DNA of 64,000 bases from Rariloculus sp965263005 (GCF_965263005.1 NZ_OZ253579.1:2170001-2234000), one strand, 5' to 3'; counted from the first letter of the stretch, positions 1 through 9,275 are shown. Translations and numbers: made by a program. The notes: a model not told the origin generated them from the sequence alone.

Positions 1-131
1 TTGTGGGGGCATCTGCGCGATGCTCACGATACCCGACTGCGAAATATCGCTTGACGCGGACGACCCAGCGGTGAACGGTGACTGATGTGGCTACGAGATA
101 CGTCGAGACGGCAAACCGCCGCGAATCGGCA
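1..131. other. Window-edge leader with no supported gene
   Basis: This stretch precedes the first lipoprotein gene. I see no convincing reading frame, RNA gene or clear promoter. A GTG at 78 is in frame with the following gene and could be its start, but it would add 18 residues ahead of an already complete lipoprotein signal. Confidence 0.4.
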
Positions 132-2534
132 ATGAGCGCAGCGCGCGTAGGGCCGGGCGTCGTTGCCGTGCTTGCGGGGGGCGGTCTGTTGTCGGGTTGT
201 GGTGCACCCGACGACTTGACCGTGCAGGCCGAGCCGCACTGGGGCTTGCTGGACGAGTACTGCTCGGAATGTCACAACTCGACTGACCTGACAGCCGGTC
301 TGTCGTTCGATTCGATGCAGGCCGACGCGATCGCCTCAGAGGCCGAGGTCTGGGAGAAAGTCATCCGCAAGCTGCGCGCCCGGCTGATGCCGCCGCCCGG
401 CGGCAAGCATCCGGAGACCGAACGCATCGATGACTTTGTAGCCTGGCTTGAAGCGACCGTGGATCAGGCGTTCCCCGAGCCGGATCCAGGCGATTTCACG
501 CTGCATCGGCTGAACCGGACTGAATATGCGAACGCGATACGGGATCTCCTCGACCTGCAAGTGGACCCGGAAACGGTGTTGCCGGTCGACGGTTCCGAGG
601 ATGGGTTCGACAATGTCGCAAGCGCACTGCTCGTGACGCCCGCCTTCATCGATCAGTACCTCAATGCAGCGCGAATCGTGAGCGCGCAGGCGGTCGGCAA
701 TCCCGCACCGAGGCCCGTTGGCGTTCCGTACAACATCTCGCCGGCCGGCCAGCAGTTTCACGTCGAAGGTCTGCCGCTCGGCACGCGCGGCGGTGCGCTC
801 ATCGAGCACTACTTTCCAAGCGATGGGGAGTATCTGCTAAACATCGGCGATCTCGTCACGGGTTTGTGGGGCTTCAACCAGGAGCACGTAAACACGCTCG
901 TCGCCGTGCTCGACGGGGAGATGTTCTTCGAACTCGATATCGGCGGCGGAGCGGACCTCAAAGTGCTCGATCAGATCGGCGCGCCGGCCGTCGACGAGAT
1001 CAATGCGCGGCTCAAGAATATCCCGTTCGTGACGACGGCCGGGGTCCACAAGGTCGGCGTGACATTCCTGCATCGCTCGTTCGCGGAATCGGACCGGCAC
1101 CTGGACTCCCTGGTTCCGGGCCGCGGTCAGGACGCAGTCCTGAGCTTGAATCTTGTTGAGATTTTCGGGCCCATGATGCCGCTGGGGATAAGTAACACCG
1201 CGAGCCGCGAGAGGATTTTTGCCTGCTACCCGGAGCGGCCTGAAGACGCCGCGACGTGCGCGCGCAAGATCGTTGGCGATTTGGCGGGCGATGCGTTCCG
1301 CGGTTTGTTGGCCGACGGGGACATCGCTGCGCTCATGCAACTGTACGAGCTTGGAGATGCCGCGGGCGGCTTTGAGGAAGGCGTCAAGTACGCGCTGTCG
1401 GGCGTGCTCGCACATCCGAAGTTCCTTTACAGGCTCGAATCCCCGCCCTCGGGCGCGCCCGTGGACGCGGCCTACCCGTTGAGCGGCATCGAACTCGCAT
1501 CGAGGCTCTCCTTCTTCCTTTGGAGCACGATCCCGGATGCCGAAGTGCTCGAACTCGCGGCCGATGACCGGCTCGCCGACCCCGAGGTCCTTGAGCAGCA
1601 GGTCAGGCGCATGCTGGCCGACCCGCGCTCGGAAACCCTGGCATCGAACTTCGCCTTTCAGTGGCTCGGTCTCGGCGAGCTCGACGCGATCGATCCGGAC
1701 CCTGTTGTCTTCGCCGATGTCGACAACGGGATTCGCGCTCACTTCATCGAGGAGGCGCGGCTCTTCGTCGACAGCATTTTTCGCGAGGATCGGAGCGTTC
1801 TGGATTTGCTGGCTGCCGAGCACACTTATCTGAACGAAACGCTCGCGCTTCACTACGGTATCAATGACATCCGCGGCAAACGCTTTCGGCGGGTCGAGTT
1901 GGCCGACGAGAATCGCTGGGGCCTGCTCGGCAAGGGCGGGGTATTGATGGTGTCGTCGTACCCGAACAGGACATCCCCGGTCCTGCGCGGCGCCTGGTTG
2001 CTCGAAACGATCATCGGTGCGATTCCCCCGACGCCGCCGCCCGGCGTCGAAGGCCTCCCGGACAACGTCCCCGGCGAGGTCGCAACGACGGTGAGGCAGC
2101 GGCTCGAAGCGCATCGCACGTTGCCGTCGTGCAACGGCTGTCACGGCGTGCTCGATCCGCTCGGGTTTGCGCTTGAAAACTTCGATGCGGTCGGGCGCTG
2201 GCACAACAGGGACCGGGAGGCGAGGACGCCGATCGACGCATCCGGTGTCCTTGCCGACGGCAACGCTGTCGAGGGACCCGTCGCGCTGAGAGAGGCGTTC
2301 CTCGCGAGGCCCGAGCAGTTCGTCCGGACATTCACGGAAAAGCTCATGATCTATGGTCTCGGGCGCTCGCTCGAGTATGGCGACATGCCGACGGTGAGGC
2401 GGATCGTGCGGGACTCGGCCGCCGGGAATTACCGGTTCTCCGATCTCGTGACGGGCATGGCCGCGAGCACGCAGTTCAGGATGAGGCGTCCGGCGGAGCC
2501 CGAAACCCTGGCCTCGGGTGCGACCGGGGAGTAA
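132..2534 (+). CDS. Planctomycete-type cytochrome c lipoprotein (DUF1587/DUF1592/DUF1588/DUF1585 family)
   Basis: Predicted 800-residue exported lipoprotein. From the ATG at 132 there is a short hydrophobic signal ending in a lipobox LLSGC (Cys23), so I prefer this start to the in-frame GTG at 78. A CSECH heme c motif lies at about residues 44-48. The middle carries the DUF1592-type segment with ASRLSFFLWS, and the C-terminal part carries a second CxxCH, CNGCH at about 667-671, followed by the DPLGFALENFD signature of DUF1588/DUF1585. The family is common in planctomycetes and some marine proteobacteria and its reaction is unknown; covalent heme and a periplasmic electron-transfer role are inferred. 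It is the first gene of a triad with DUF1552 and ankyrin genes, repeated at 59.8-64 kb. A dispersed repeat separates it from the next gene. Confidence 0.9.
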   Translation: MSAARVGPGVVAVLAGGGLLSGCGAPDDLTVQAEPHWGLLDEYCSECHNSTDLTAGLSFDSMQADAIASEAEVWEKVIRKLRARLMPPPGGKHPETERIDDFVAWLEATVDQAFPEPDPGDFTLHRLNRTEYANAIRDLLDLQVDPETVLPVDGSEDGFDNVASALLVTPAFIDQYLNAARIVSAQAVGNPAPRPVGVPYNISPAGQQFHVEGLPLGTRGGALIEHYFPSDGEYLLNIGDLVTGLWGFNQEHVNTLVAVLDGEMFFELDIGGGADLKVLDQIGAPAVDEINARLKNIPFVTTAGVHKVGVTFLHRSFAESDRHLDSLVPGRGQDAVLSLNLVEIFGPMMPLGISNTASRERIFACYPERPEDAATCARKIVGDLAGDAFRGLLADGDIAALMQLYELGDAAGGFEEGVKYALSGVLAHPKFLYRLESPPSGAPVDAAYPLSGIELASRLSFFLWSTIPDAEVLELAADDRLADPEVLEQQVRRMLADPRSETLASNFAFQWLGLGELDAIDPDPVVFADVDNGIRAHFIEEARLFVDSIFREDRSVLDLLAAEHTYLNETLALHYGINDIRGKRFRRVELADENRWGLLGKGGVLMVSSYPNRTSPVLRGAWLLETIIGAIPPTPPPGVEGLPDNVPGEVATTVRQRLEAHRTLPSCNGCHGVLDPLGFALENFDAVGRWHNRDREARTPIDASGVLADGNAVEGPVALREAFLARPEQFVRTFTEKLMIYGLGRSLEYGDMPTVRRIVRDSAAGNYRFSDLVTGMAASTQFRMRRPAEPETLASGATGE

Positions 2535-2565
2535 TCGGCGCCTTACGCCGGGGGGCCGTAGGCCG

Positions 2566-2760
2566 GCAGCCCGTGGCAAACGTCCGGCTGCATGGGGCGG
2601 AAGACCGCCTCGCCGAAGACGGCTGATCAACCGCCGATGCATCCCACCCGACGGCGTTGCTCGTCGCTCAAATATTCCCGATATTCTTGCTCCTCGCGCC
2701 TTGCCGGGCGGGCGCCTCGACGGTCTCGGTGCGACGCCGGACTTTTGCCACGGGCTGCTG
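2566..2760 (+). repeat. Dispersed hairpin element, copy 1 (long form)
   Basis: About 195 bp. It begins GGCAGCCCGTGGCAAA and ends with the inverted partner TTTGCCACGGGCTGCTG. Inner arms also pair, so the whole unit can fold into one long imperfect hairpin. This copy carries a segment of about 39 bp with GGCGGAAGACCGCC that the short copies lack. It lies in the 3' region of the DUF1592 gene and fills most of the gap before the DUF1552 gene. No transposase is present. Confidence 0.85.
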
Positions 2761-2839
2761 GGCCACGGTATGCTGGTAAGCTTGAAGCGTTGGGCGAACG
2801 ATCGAAGTTGATTCCGGAAGAATCCGAGGAGTCGCAGAA

Positions 2840-4171
2840 ATGTTCATCGCCAAAAAACACTTGCCGCGCCGCACATTCCTCAGGAGCGTGGGCGCGACGG
2901 TCGCATTGCCCCTGTTGGACGCGATGGTCCCGGCAGCGACGGCCCTGGCGCAGACCGCCGCCGCACCGAAGCCGCGAATGGGCTTCGTCTACTTTCCGCA
3001 CGGTGCGGTCATGGACCGATGGATGCCGGCGACGACGGGCCGTGAGTTCGAGCTGCCGCAAATTCTTGCTCCGCTTGCGCCGTTCAAGGATCAAATGACG
3101 GTCGTAAGCGGGATGCGCAACAAGGCCGCGGAGGGTGCCGGTGTCCATACCGTGAACCCCGGCACCTGGCTCAGTTGCGCGCGACCGGGCTCCGCGGCGG
3201 ACGGCGCTTCGACTGCGACCGGGATTTCGGCCGATCAGGTCGCAGCGCTCGCGATAGGTCAGGACACGCCGTTCCCTTCGCTCGAGCTGTGTACCGAGGT
3301 CAAGGCGTCGAGCAACGGCAACTGTAATCCCGATTATGGCTGCGGTTACGGCTCGACGATCGCGTTCCGGTCGTCGGTCCAGCCTTTGCCGATGGAGCAC
3401 AACCCGCGCAGGCTCTTCTACCGGCTGTTCGGCCAAGGCGACACACGGGCCGAGCGTGAGGCTATCGTGGCGCAGACGGGCAGTCTGCTCGATCTCGTCA
3501 CCGACAGCGCGGCCACCTTGCAAGGCCGCTTGGGCGCTGCCGACCGCATTCGCATGGAGGAGTATCTGGGGTCCGTCCGTGAAATTGAACGCCAGGTTCA
3601 GATTTTGAGCGACCAGGACTTCTCGCACCTTGGCCTGCCCGATGCGCCGTCCGGTGTGCCGCCATCGTTCGACGAGCACATCAATTTGATGTTCGATCTG
3701 ATGGCGCTCGCTTATCAGGCCGACCTGACGCGAATCGTCACGTTCATGATGGCCGCCGAGATCAGCATGCTGACCTACAACCAGGTCGGTATCTCGGAAG
3801 CTTTTCATCCTCTGTCGCACCATCAGAACAATCCCGACAAGCTCGCCAGGCTTGCTGTTGTGCAGACCTATCATTCCGAGGTGTTCGCACGTTTTCTCGA
3901 CAGGCTCGCGAACACGCCCGACGGCGATGGTTCGTTGCTCGATCATGCGATCCTGCTTTACGGCAGCAACATGAGCGATTCGAACCTGCACAACGCCGAC
4001 CCATTGCCTGCCGCCGTATTCGGGGGCGGTTACGGCAGGCTCGCGGGCGGTCAACATCTCAAGTACGAGCAAGATACGCCGCATGCGAATCTGATGCTGA
4101 CACTGCTCGAACGCGCCGGAGTACCGCTGGAATCGCTCGGTAACAGCACCGGGGAACTCACGGAAGTCTGA
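2840..4171 (+). CDS. Tat-exported DUF1552 family protein
   Basis: 443 residues. The N-terminus MFIAKKHLPRRTFLRS is a twin-arginine signal, followed by a hydrophobic stretch and a cleavage site near ALAQ. The mature protein matches the DUF1552 family (for example FVYFPHGAVMDRWMP and DHAILLYGSNMSD), whose fold relates to the alkaline-phosphatase-like/DUF1501 group; no reaction is established. A GAGGAG ribosome site lies 8 bases before the ATG. The ankyrin gene starts 2 bases after its stop, so the two are probably co-translated. DUF1552 genes are widely paired with DUF1592 cytochromes, which suggests a joint periplasmic complex. A paralogue with the same Tat signal layout is at 61241-62617. Confidence 0.9.
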   Translation: MFIAKKHLPRRTFLRSVGATVALPLLDAMVPAATALAQTAAAPKPRMGFVYFPHGAVMDRWMPATTGREFELPQILAPLAPFKDQMTVVSGMRNKAAEGAGVHTVNPGTWLSCARPGSAADGASTATGISADQVAALAIGQDTPFPSLELCTEVKASSNGNCNPDYGCGYGSTIAFRSSVQPLPMEHNPRRLFYRLFGQGDTRAEREAIVAQTGSLLDLVTDSAATLQGRLGAADRIRMEEYLGSVREIERQVQILSDQDFSHLGLPDAPSGVPPSFDEHINLMFDLMALAYQADLTRIVTFMMAAEISMLTYNQVGISEAFHPLSHHQNNPDKLARLAVVQTYHSEVFARFLDRLANTPDGDGSLLDHAILLYGSNMSDSNLHNADPLPAAVFGGGYGRLAGGQHLKYEQDTPHANLMLTLLERAGVPLESLGNSTGELTEV

Positions 4172-4173
4172 AG

Positions 4174-5697
4174 ATGGCAACCCGCCGCTTCCTGCTTTGC
4201 AGTGTCACAGCGGCGCTGTGCGCATTGCATTGGGCCGAAGCCGGCGTCTCGGCTGACTCGCTGCCGGATCTCGTTCAGTCGGGCGATCGGGACACCGCGC
4301 TCCGCCTCATCGCGGGCGGCGCCGACGTCAACGAGCGCTCGGCGGATGGTACGACGGCGCTGCATTGGGCCGCGCACCGCCGCGACCGCGAACTCGTGGA
4401 GCTCCTGCTCGAACGAAACGCCGATCCCACGGTCGTCAACGACTACGGGGCGACGGCAATCTCCGCAGCCGCGGTCGAAGGCAGCTACGAGATCATCGAA
4501 GCGTTGCTCGACGCAGGAGCAGACGCCGATTCACCGAATCGGGAAGGTCAAACCATTCTCATGGTCGTCGCGAGGACGGCCAATGCCGATACGGCGCGGC
4601 TGCTGCTGGCCGGCGGGGCGGATGTCAACGCCACGGAGCAGTGGGGCGACCAATCAGCGCTGATGTGGGCCGCGGCCCAGAAACAACCGGAAATGATCCG
4701 TGTGCTCGTCGAGCATGGCGCAGACGTCGACGCGCGCGGCCGGGCGCACGACTGGCAACGCAGGGTCACGGCCGAGCCGCGCATCAAGATCATGCATACC
4801 GGCGGGTTTACGCCGCTCCTGTATGCCGCCCGCGAAGGATGCGCGGACTGCATCGACGAGCTCGTGGCCGGCGGTGCGGATATCGACCTTTCGGATCCGT
4901 ACGGCATTACCTCGCTCGTGCTTGCATTGCTGAATCGGCATTTCGATACGGCTGCCCGCCTGATCGAAAACGGTGCGGACGTCGATCGATGGGATTGGTG
5001 GGGTCGCAGTCCCCTGTTCGTCGCGATCGATCTCAATCTCGTGCCGAGCAGCCGTCATGGCGATCTGCCGGCGCTCGACGAGACGACGGGCCTTGAGATC
5101 GCGAGAATGCTGCTTGAGCGTGGCGCCAACGTCGATATGCGGCTCAAACACCAGCCGCCCATGCGTTCGGAGCCCGGTGACCGCGGCTATGTCGACGGCA
5201 CCGCGGACGCGCTCGCCATCAATGCGGGCGCGACGGCGCTGCACTCGGCCGCGAAGTCGAGCGACGACGCCGCAGTCGAATTGCTGCTCGAGTTCGGCGC
5301 CAATGTCGCGATACCGAACGTCTTCGGGATCACGCCCGTCCTTGCCGCGGCTGGCGTCGGGCATTGGTACGGCGTATTCAAGGACTATCCGATCAGGGGG
5401 CGGTACAAGACCGGCGACGATGCCGTCAAGACGATCAACTTGCTGTTGGCGGCGGGTGCCGATATCAATGTCCGGACAGGCGCGCTCAGCTTCGGCTACC
5501 GCCGTTCGCCGCGACGTGGCTTGACGGCCGCCCACGGCGCCGCTTTTGAAGGCTGGCCGCAGGTCATTCGATTCCTCCACGACCTCGGCATGGATATCGA
5601 TGCGCCGAGCGACGATGGAGCGACTCCGCGAGACATGGCAGTCATTCAGGAAAAACACGAAACCGTAGCGGTGATCGACGAGCTCACCGCGCAATAG
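4174..5697 (+). CDS. Secreted ankyrin-repeat protein
   Basis: 507 residues with an N-terminal signal peptide (hydrophobic core about residues 5-22, cleavage near AEA or VSA). The remainder is roughly nine to ten ankyrin repeats, recognisable by repeated ALHWAA, GADVN and LLLERGA motifs, interrupted by two longer inserts around residues 185-210 and 290-345. Ankyrin repeats bind proteins and are usually cytosolic, so an exported version next to two exported redox-type proteins points to a scaffold or docking role in the periplasm; that is inference. Its start codon is 2 bases after the DUF1552 stop. The paralogue at 59809-61218 shares the repeat order and an AHDW-containing insert. Confidence 0.9.
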   Translation: MATRRFLLCSVTAALCALHWAEAGVSADSLPDLVQSGDRDTALRLIAGGADVNERSADGTTALHWAAHRRDRELVELLLERNADPTVVNDYGATAISAAAVEGSYEIIEALLDAGADADSPNREGQTILMVVARTANADTARLLLAGGADVNATEQWGDQSALMWAAAQKQPEMIRVLVEHGADVDARGRAHDWQRRVTAEPRIKIMHTGGFTPLLYAAREGCADCIDELVAGGADIDLSDPYGITSLVLALLNRHFDTAARLIENGADVDRWDWWGRSPLFVAIDLNLVPSSRHGDLPALDETTGLEIARMLLERGANVDMRLKHQPPMRSEPGDRGYVDGTADALAINAGATALHSAAKSSDDAAVELLLEFGANVAIPNVFGITPVLAAAGVGHWYGVFKDYPIRGRYKTGDDAVKTINLLLAAGADINVRTGALSFGYRRSPRRGLTAAHGAAFEGWPQVIRFLHDLGMDIDAPSDDGATPRDMAVIQEKHETVAVIDELTAQ

Positions 5698-5750
5698 CGA
5701 TTGTTCCGAGTGATACTTGTTGCGTACGCCGAAGCAGGGGAGAGAATGCG

Positions 5751-6740
5751 TTGAGTGCCTCAAAATGTTGTGTAACGGGCTGCCTCCTTCTCGTCGCCGT
5801 CTCGCCCTGCGTCGCCCATCACGGCGTGGCGCCGCACTACGACGAGAACAGGCCGGTGAGCATCGAGGGCGTAGTCTCGAAATTCGACTTTATCAATCCC
5901 CATGCGTTCGTCTACATCGCCACCGTCGACGATAAGGGTGCGGAGCAGGTTTGGCAGTGCGAGCTCGCCTCGCGCTCCGTGCTGGCACGCAATGGGTTGA
6001 CCGCCGATACCTTCGGTGTTGGTGAGCCGATCAAGCTCGAAGGCGTTGCCGGAAGATTGAACCCGACGGGATGCGCGGTGCGTGTCGCGTACTTCGCGGA
6101 CGGCAGCGTGCTCAGGAGCAACACGCTGTTCGGGCCCACGGTCGCCGCGCAGTCCGAAGTCCCGTCGGAGGAAAGCTCCATAACGGGCATCTGGGCCATG
6201 AAGCGGTTCTCAGTCTCGATGTATGAAGGCGTGTTGACGCCCGAGGGCGAGCGCGCTCGCGAGGCCTTTGATCCGATCGCCGACGATCCCGCCATCTATT
6301 GCGAGCCCGCGAGTCCCGTGCGTTTCTGGGTAAACGTCAACGAGCCGTTCGAGATCCGGCGCGAGGACGACCGGGTCGTCATCGATCATCGTTTCGTCGA
6401 TGCCATGCGAGTCGTAGATCTCGACGGCGGGCCGCCGCCGCCGGATGTGCCGCGCAGCGCGATGGGTTATTCGACGGGGCGGTTCGAAGGTGAAGCGTTG
6501 ATCGTTTCCACAGGCCATTTCATCGCGGCTACGCTCGAACCTCGACGCGCCGTTATGCACACCGAGAATCTGAAGCTCACCGAGAGACTCGAGGTCAACG
6601 ACGAAACCGGTGAACTCGAGATCAGCTGGACCATCGACGATCCCGCCTATTTCAAGGCGCCGCTGACCCAGAAAGAGTATTTCGTGCGGAGCGTTCGCAG
6701 CGACGAGCCTTACGATTGCAGGTCGGGTTATCAGCAATAG
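5751..6740 (+). CDS. DUF6152-WEGDTLV fusion protein, secreted
   Basis: 329 residues from a TTG start with a strong AGGGGAGAG site upstream; no ATG in frame is better placed. A signal peptide ends at about CVA, leaving HHGVAPHYDE as the predicted mature N-terminus. Residues about 25-125 are a DUF6152 domain with an INPHAF motif. Residues about 145-329 match the second secreted family seen throughout the window: DDPAIYC, then GYSTGRFEGEALIV, then TIDDPAYF and a final YDC. The two conserved cysteines could form a disulfide. Having both domains in one chain is direct evidence that they work together. Function is unknown. It follows the first triad by 53 bases and may be its last gene. Confidence 0.85.
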   Translation: MSASKCCVTGCLLLVAVSPCVAHHGVAPHYDENRPVSIEGVVSKFDFINPHAFVYIATVDDKGAEQVWQCELASRSVLARNGLTADTFGVGEPIKLEGVAGRLNPTGCAVRVAYFADGSVLRSNTLFGPTVAAQSEVPSEESSITGIWAMKRFSVSMYEGVLTPEGERAREAFDPIADDPAIYCEPASPVRFWVNVNEPFEIRREDDRVVIDHRFVDAMRVVDLDGGPPPPDVPRSAMGYSTGRFEGEALIVSTGHFIAATLEPRRAVMHTENLKLTERLEVNDETGELEISWTIDDPAYFKAPLTQKEYFVRSVRSDEPYDCRSGYQQ

Positions 6741-6827
6741 CCGATCGTTCCGGACGCATCAGATAGCACGATGGCGATCGCGACTGTGGCTTAGCTCGAT
6801 ACGCGCTCGACGCTGCCTGCCTCCAGG

Positions 6828-7220
6828 CTACTGGGATGAGTCCTGTGCGCCGAACAGCTCTTCGCCTGTCGACAGCTTCACGGAAACCACGGCGGCTTTT
6901 CTGCTGCCGTCGCGTGCACGGGAGGCCGTGACAATAACCATGTCGCCCATCGTCATGGATTCTGCGTTCCACCCGCTTCGCATGAGGCGGTTGGGGCTGC
7001 CCATCTCGAGTGCCCAATCCTCGATCGTGCCGTCGTCGTTCTCGACGTCGATGTTGAACCAGACGTGCGGGTTGAACCACTCGACTTTGCTCACCGTTCC
7101 GCTCAGTTCGACAGGGTCGTCCGCGTCGAAGACTGCGGCGAAAGAATGGTGCGCAACGATGTCCGGCATATGGACCAACGCGGCAACGGCAACGGCAAAT
7201 CCGGTCAATCGCGCTGTCAT
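6828..7220 (-). CDS. Secreted DUF6152 protein
   Basis: 130 residues. The ATG at 7220 has a GAGGGGG site about 8 bases upstream; the longer open frame upstream lacks signal-like sequence. A hydrophobic signal ends at about IVA, giving HHSFAAVFDADD as the mature start, followed by the family motif WFNPHVWFNIDVE. The domain is a small predicted beta-rich fold of unknown function. The consecutive histidines at the predicted N-terminus could bind metal (inference). The gene converges with the fusion gene at 5751 and diverges from the WEGDTLV gene at 7691. Confidence 0.85.
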   Translation of the reverse strand: MTARLTGFAVAVAALVHMPDIVAHHSFAAVFDADDPVELSGTVSKVEWFNPHVWFNIDVENDDGTIEDWALEMGSPNRLMRSGWNAESMTMGDMVIVTASRARDGSRKAAVVSVKLSTGEELFGAQDSSQ

Positions 7221-7492
7221 GGCGAATCCCCCTCTGGTGCTCCGGGCATTTCGAACCCGCGATCCGCCGCGGGCCTGGCGCAGCGTGAGCGTCCTGCCCG
7301 CGTAACGGATCTCGTCCGGCAAGAATACCAGTGATTGCGATTCGTGAGATAGCACAGCCGCGCGTGGGCCGTATCAGCACGCCAGCCCCCGAAACCTGAA
7401 TGTCCGGGGAACATTGGACAAAACGCGCACTGATTTCCACGCGGAAGCCATGTGCGAGTCGACACGGTGCCTGTCAGGACGCGGCTCGGCTG

Positions 7493-7652
7493 GCAGCCCG
7501 TGGCAAAATTCGGCGTCGCACCGAGACCGTCGAGGTGCCCGCCCGCAAGGCGCGAGGAGGGAAAATATCGGGAATAACTGAGCGACGAGCAACGCCGCCG
7601 GGTGGGATGCATCGGCGGTCGAATGCAGCCAGACTTTTGCCACGGGCTGCTA
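7493..7652 (-). repeat. Dispersed hairpin element, copy 2 (short form, inverted)
   Basis: About 160 bp, opposite in orientation to the other copies. On the plus strand it begins CAGCCCGTGGCAAAATTC and ends ACTTTTGCCACGGGCTG followed by CTA. It belongs to the sequence subtype with the GCCGG/CCGGC pairing near the ends and lacks the 39-bp internal segment. It lies between two divergent genes, about 40 bp before the start at 7691, so any promoter for that gene would lie in or beyond it. The rest of the 7221-7690 gap shows nothing I can name. Confidence 0.85.
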
Positions 7653-7690
7653 GAATGGACCGAATCGAACATTGAACAAGGCGGTGCATC

Positions 7691-8521
7691 GTGTTCACAT
7701 CGACTGTTTCGTGGCTGAGGTTGTTTGCCAGCGTTGTGATCCTGGTGCCGATGCTGTCGGGGCCCGTGGCAGCGCAATGGCTCAATGCCCCGGAGCCTGA
7801 GCTTCCGCGCACGGCCGACGGCGCGGTCGACATGGATGCTCCGTCGCCCCGCTTGCCGAGCGGCAGGATCGATTTGCAGGGCATCTGGATGCCCGACGAC
7901 AACAGCTACATCCGCGATCTCGCGCTCGATGTCGGTGACGACAACGTGCCCTATCTGCCGTGGGCGCGGCGACTGTTCGATGCCCGCAAGGACGGGTCGC
8001 ATTCGAGCGAGGATCCGGACGCGCATTGTCTGCCGCAGGGCGTGCCGAAGATCGACTTCGTGGCGTACCCGTGGAAACTCATCGAGACGCCGGATTCCGT
8101 CATCATCATCTACGAGACATTTACTTACTGGCGGCAGATTTTCACTGATGGCCGCGAGGTCGATCCCAACGCCGGTGCAGCCTGGATGGGTTACTCGACG
8201 GGCCGTTGGGAAGGCGATACCTTCGTTGTGGAAACCACGGGCTTCAACGGCAAGGTGTGGCTCGATCAGCTCGGAAGGCCGTCCACCGATCGGCTGCACG
8301 TTACGGAACGGTTCACGCGGACGGCTTTCGGCCACATGACGATCGAGGTTACGATCGACGACCCGGGCGCCTACACGGCCCCGTGGTCCGCAACGCAGGT
8401 GGTCCATTTGCGGCCGGGCTGGGAGCCGCTCGAATTCATATGCGGTGAAAACAACAGGGACATCGACAGCCTGCCGGGCAGCGGTCTCGTTGTGCCGAAC
8501 GTCGAGGCGGCGTTCGACTAG
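7691..8521 (+). CDS. Secreted WEGDTLV-family protein
   Basis: 276 residues from a GTG start, with a signal peptide ending near VAAQ. I recognise no named function. Visible landmarks, shared with nine other proteins here: a DLQGIW segment near residue 60, DPDAHCLPQGVPK with the first conserved Cys, a hydrophobic strand IIIYETFTYWRQIF, then GYSTGRWEGDTFVVET, ERFTR, TIDDPGAYTAPW and LEFICGENN with the second conserved Cys. The pattern suggests a compact beta-rich extracytoplasmic domain held by a disulfide. It is followed 30 bases later by a 2OG-oxygenase-like gene on the same strand. Confidence 0.8.
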   Translation: MFTSTVSWLRLFASVVILVPMLSGPVAAQWLNAPEPELPRTADGAVDMDAPSPRLPSGRIDLQGIWMPDDNSYIRDLALDVGDDNVPYLPWARRLFDARKDGSHSSEDPDAHCLPQGVPKIDFVAYPWKLIETPDSVIIIYETFTYWRQIFTDGREVDPNAGAAWMGYSTGRWEGDTFVVETTGFNGKVWLDQLGRPSTDRLHVTERFTRTAFGHMTIEVTIDDPGAYTAPWSATQVVHLRPGWEPLEFICGENNRDIDSLPGSGLVVPNVEAAFD

Positions 8522-8551
8522 GGCGCACCAGGCGTCGGTCAGGTCAGGACC

Positions 8552-9184
8552 GTGAAAGTCGTCAACATCACAGAGCGCGAGGACGACGAGATCTATGTGA
8601 TCGACGGCCTGCTGAGCAACCCTCATGGCATGCGCCAGATCGGCATCGATGCCGAATATCCACAGCCGCCGGAACTGCCGTGGTATCCGGGGTTCAACTC
8701 AGGACAGGCGTATCCGATTCCCGGGCTCGACGATTTGATGAGCCAGATCACGGGAGGCCGGGTGAAGCCGTTCGAGGGGAATGTGCGCGCTTATTTTCGT
8801 CTGTGTCTCGACGGGCAAGTCGGCAAGGGAGGTGTCCACATCGACCACAGCATGTGGACCGGTGTCTACTACCTGACTCTCGATGAGCACGCGCAGGGCG
8901 GTACGGATTTCTTCAGGCATCTTCCGAGCGGCGCGCTGCGTGCCCCGGTTTACCCGGAAGACTGGGACGCATGGGAAGTAGAAACGGTCGACGAGCTTTG
9001 GACCAAGGTGATTCGTCCGCACACCAACGACGCCAGCAAGTGGGAGCGACTCTGGCATGTGCCAATGAAGTTCAACCGGGCCGTGCTGTTCCGTCCGTGG
9101 CGCTGGCATAACGCTACTCCTGGTTTCGGCGACAAAGCCGAGAACGGACGCTTGATTTACGTGCTGTCCTACGATTCGGCTTGA
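8552..9184 (+). CDS. Fe(II)/2-oxoglutarate oxygenase-like protein (DUF6445 type)
   Basis: 210 residues, no signal peptide, so cytoplasmic. The metal triad of the cupin-type 2OG oxygenases is visible: HxD at His96-Asp98 (GVHIDHS) and a distal His at 186 (WRWHNA), with Arg200 (ENGRLIYV) 14 residues later as the 2-oxoglutarate anchor. The length and the HIDHS and GGTDFF segments fit the DUF6445 group, whose substrates are unknown but which often sit near tryptophan halogenase or TonB genes. The gene starts 30 bases after the preceding WEGDTLV gene and converges on the selenoprotein gene. Enzymatic activity is inferred from residues only. Confidence 0.8.
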   Translation: MKVVNITEREDDEIYVIDGLLSNPHGMRQIGIDAEYPQPPELPWYPGFNSGQAYPIPGLDDLMSQITGGRVKPFEGNVRAYFRLCLDGQVGKGGVHIDHSMWTGVYYLTLDEHAQGGTDFFRHLPSGALRAPVYPEDWDAWEVETVDELWTKVIRPHTNDASKWERLWHVPMKFNRAVLFRPWRWHNATPGFGDKAENGRLIYVLSYDSA

Positions 9185-9275
9185 TTGTCGAGCTGCCGGG
9201 ACGACGCGAGGTCGAGTTTTCGCGATCGCCGATAGCCGTTTCAAGTGCGGTCTGGCGTCCCCGCGCTGACCGTCA

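Noticed and set aside
837..2642. 601-codon open frame on the minus strand opposite the cytochrome gene
   Set aside because: It is Arg/Pro-rich, has no domain, and mirrors the well-supported DUF1592 gene. Long antisense open frames are expected in GC-rich DNA. The same applies to 2627-4180, 4654-5763, 27638-29467 and 55171-57339 on the minus strand.
2566..2760. Repeat copies as intrinsic terminators
   Set aside because: The ends pair strongly but no run of T follows, and the loop is over 100 bases. Termination by another route remains possible.
2592..3098. Open frame running through the repeat into the DUF1552 gene in another frame
   Set aside because: It is an artefact of the open, Arg-rich translation of the element and antiphase reading of a real gene. 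The 5' extensions at 22069-22095 and 47270-47524 have the same origin.
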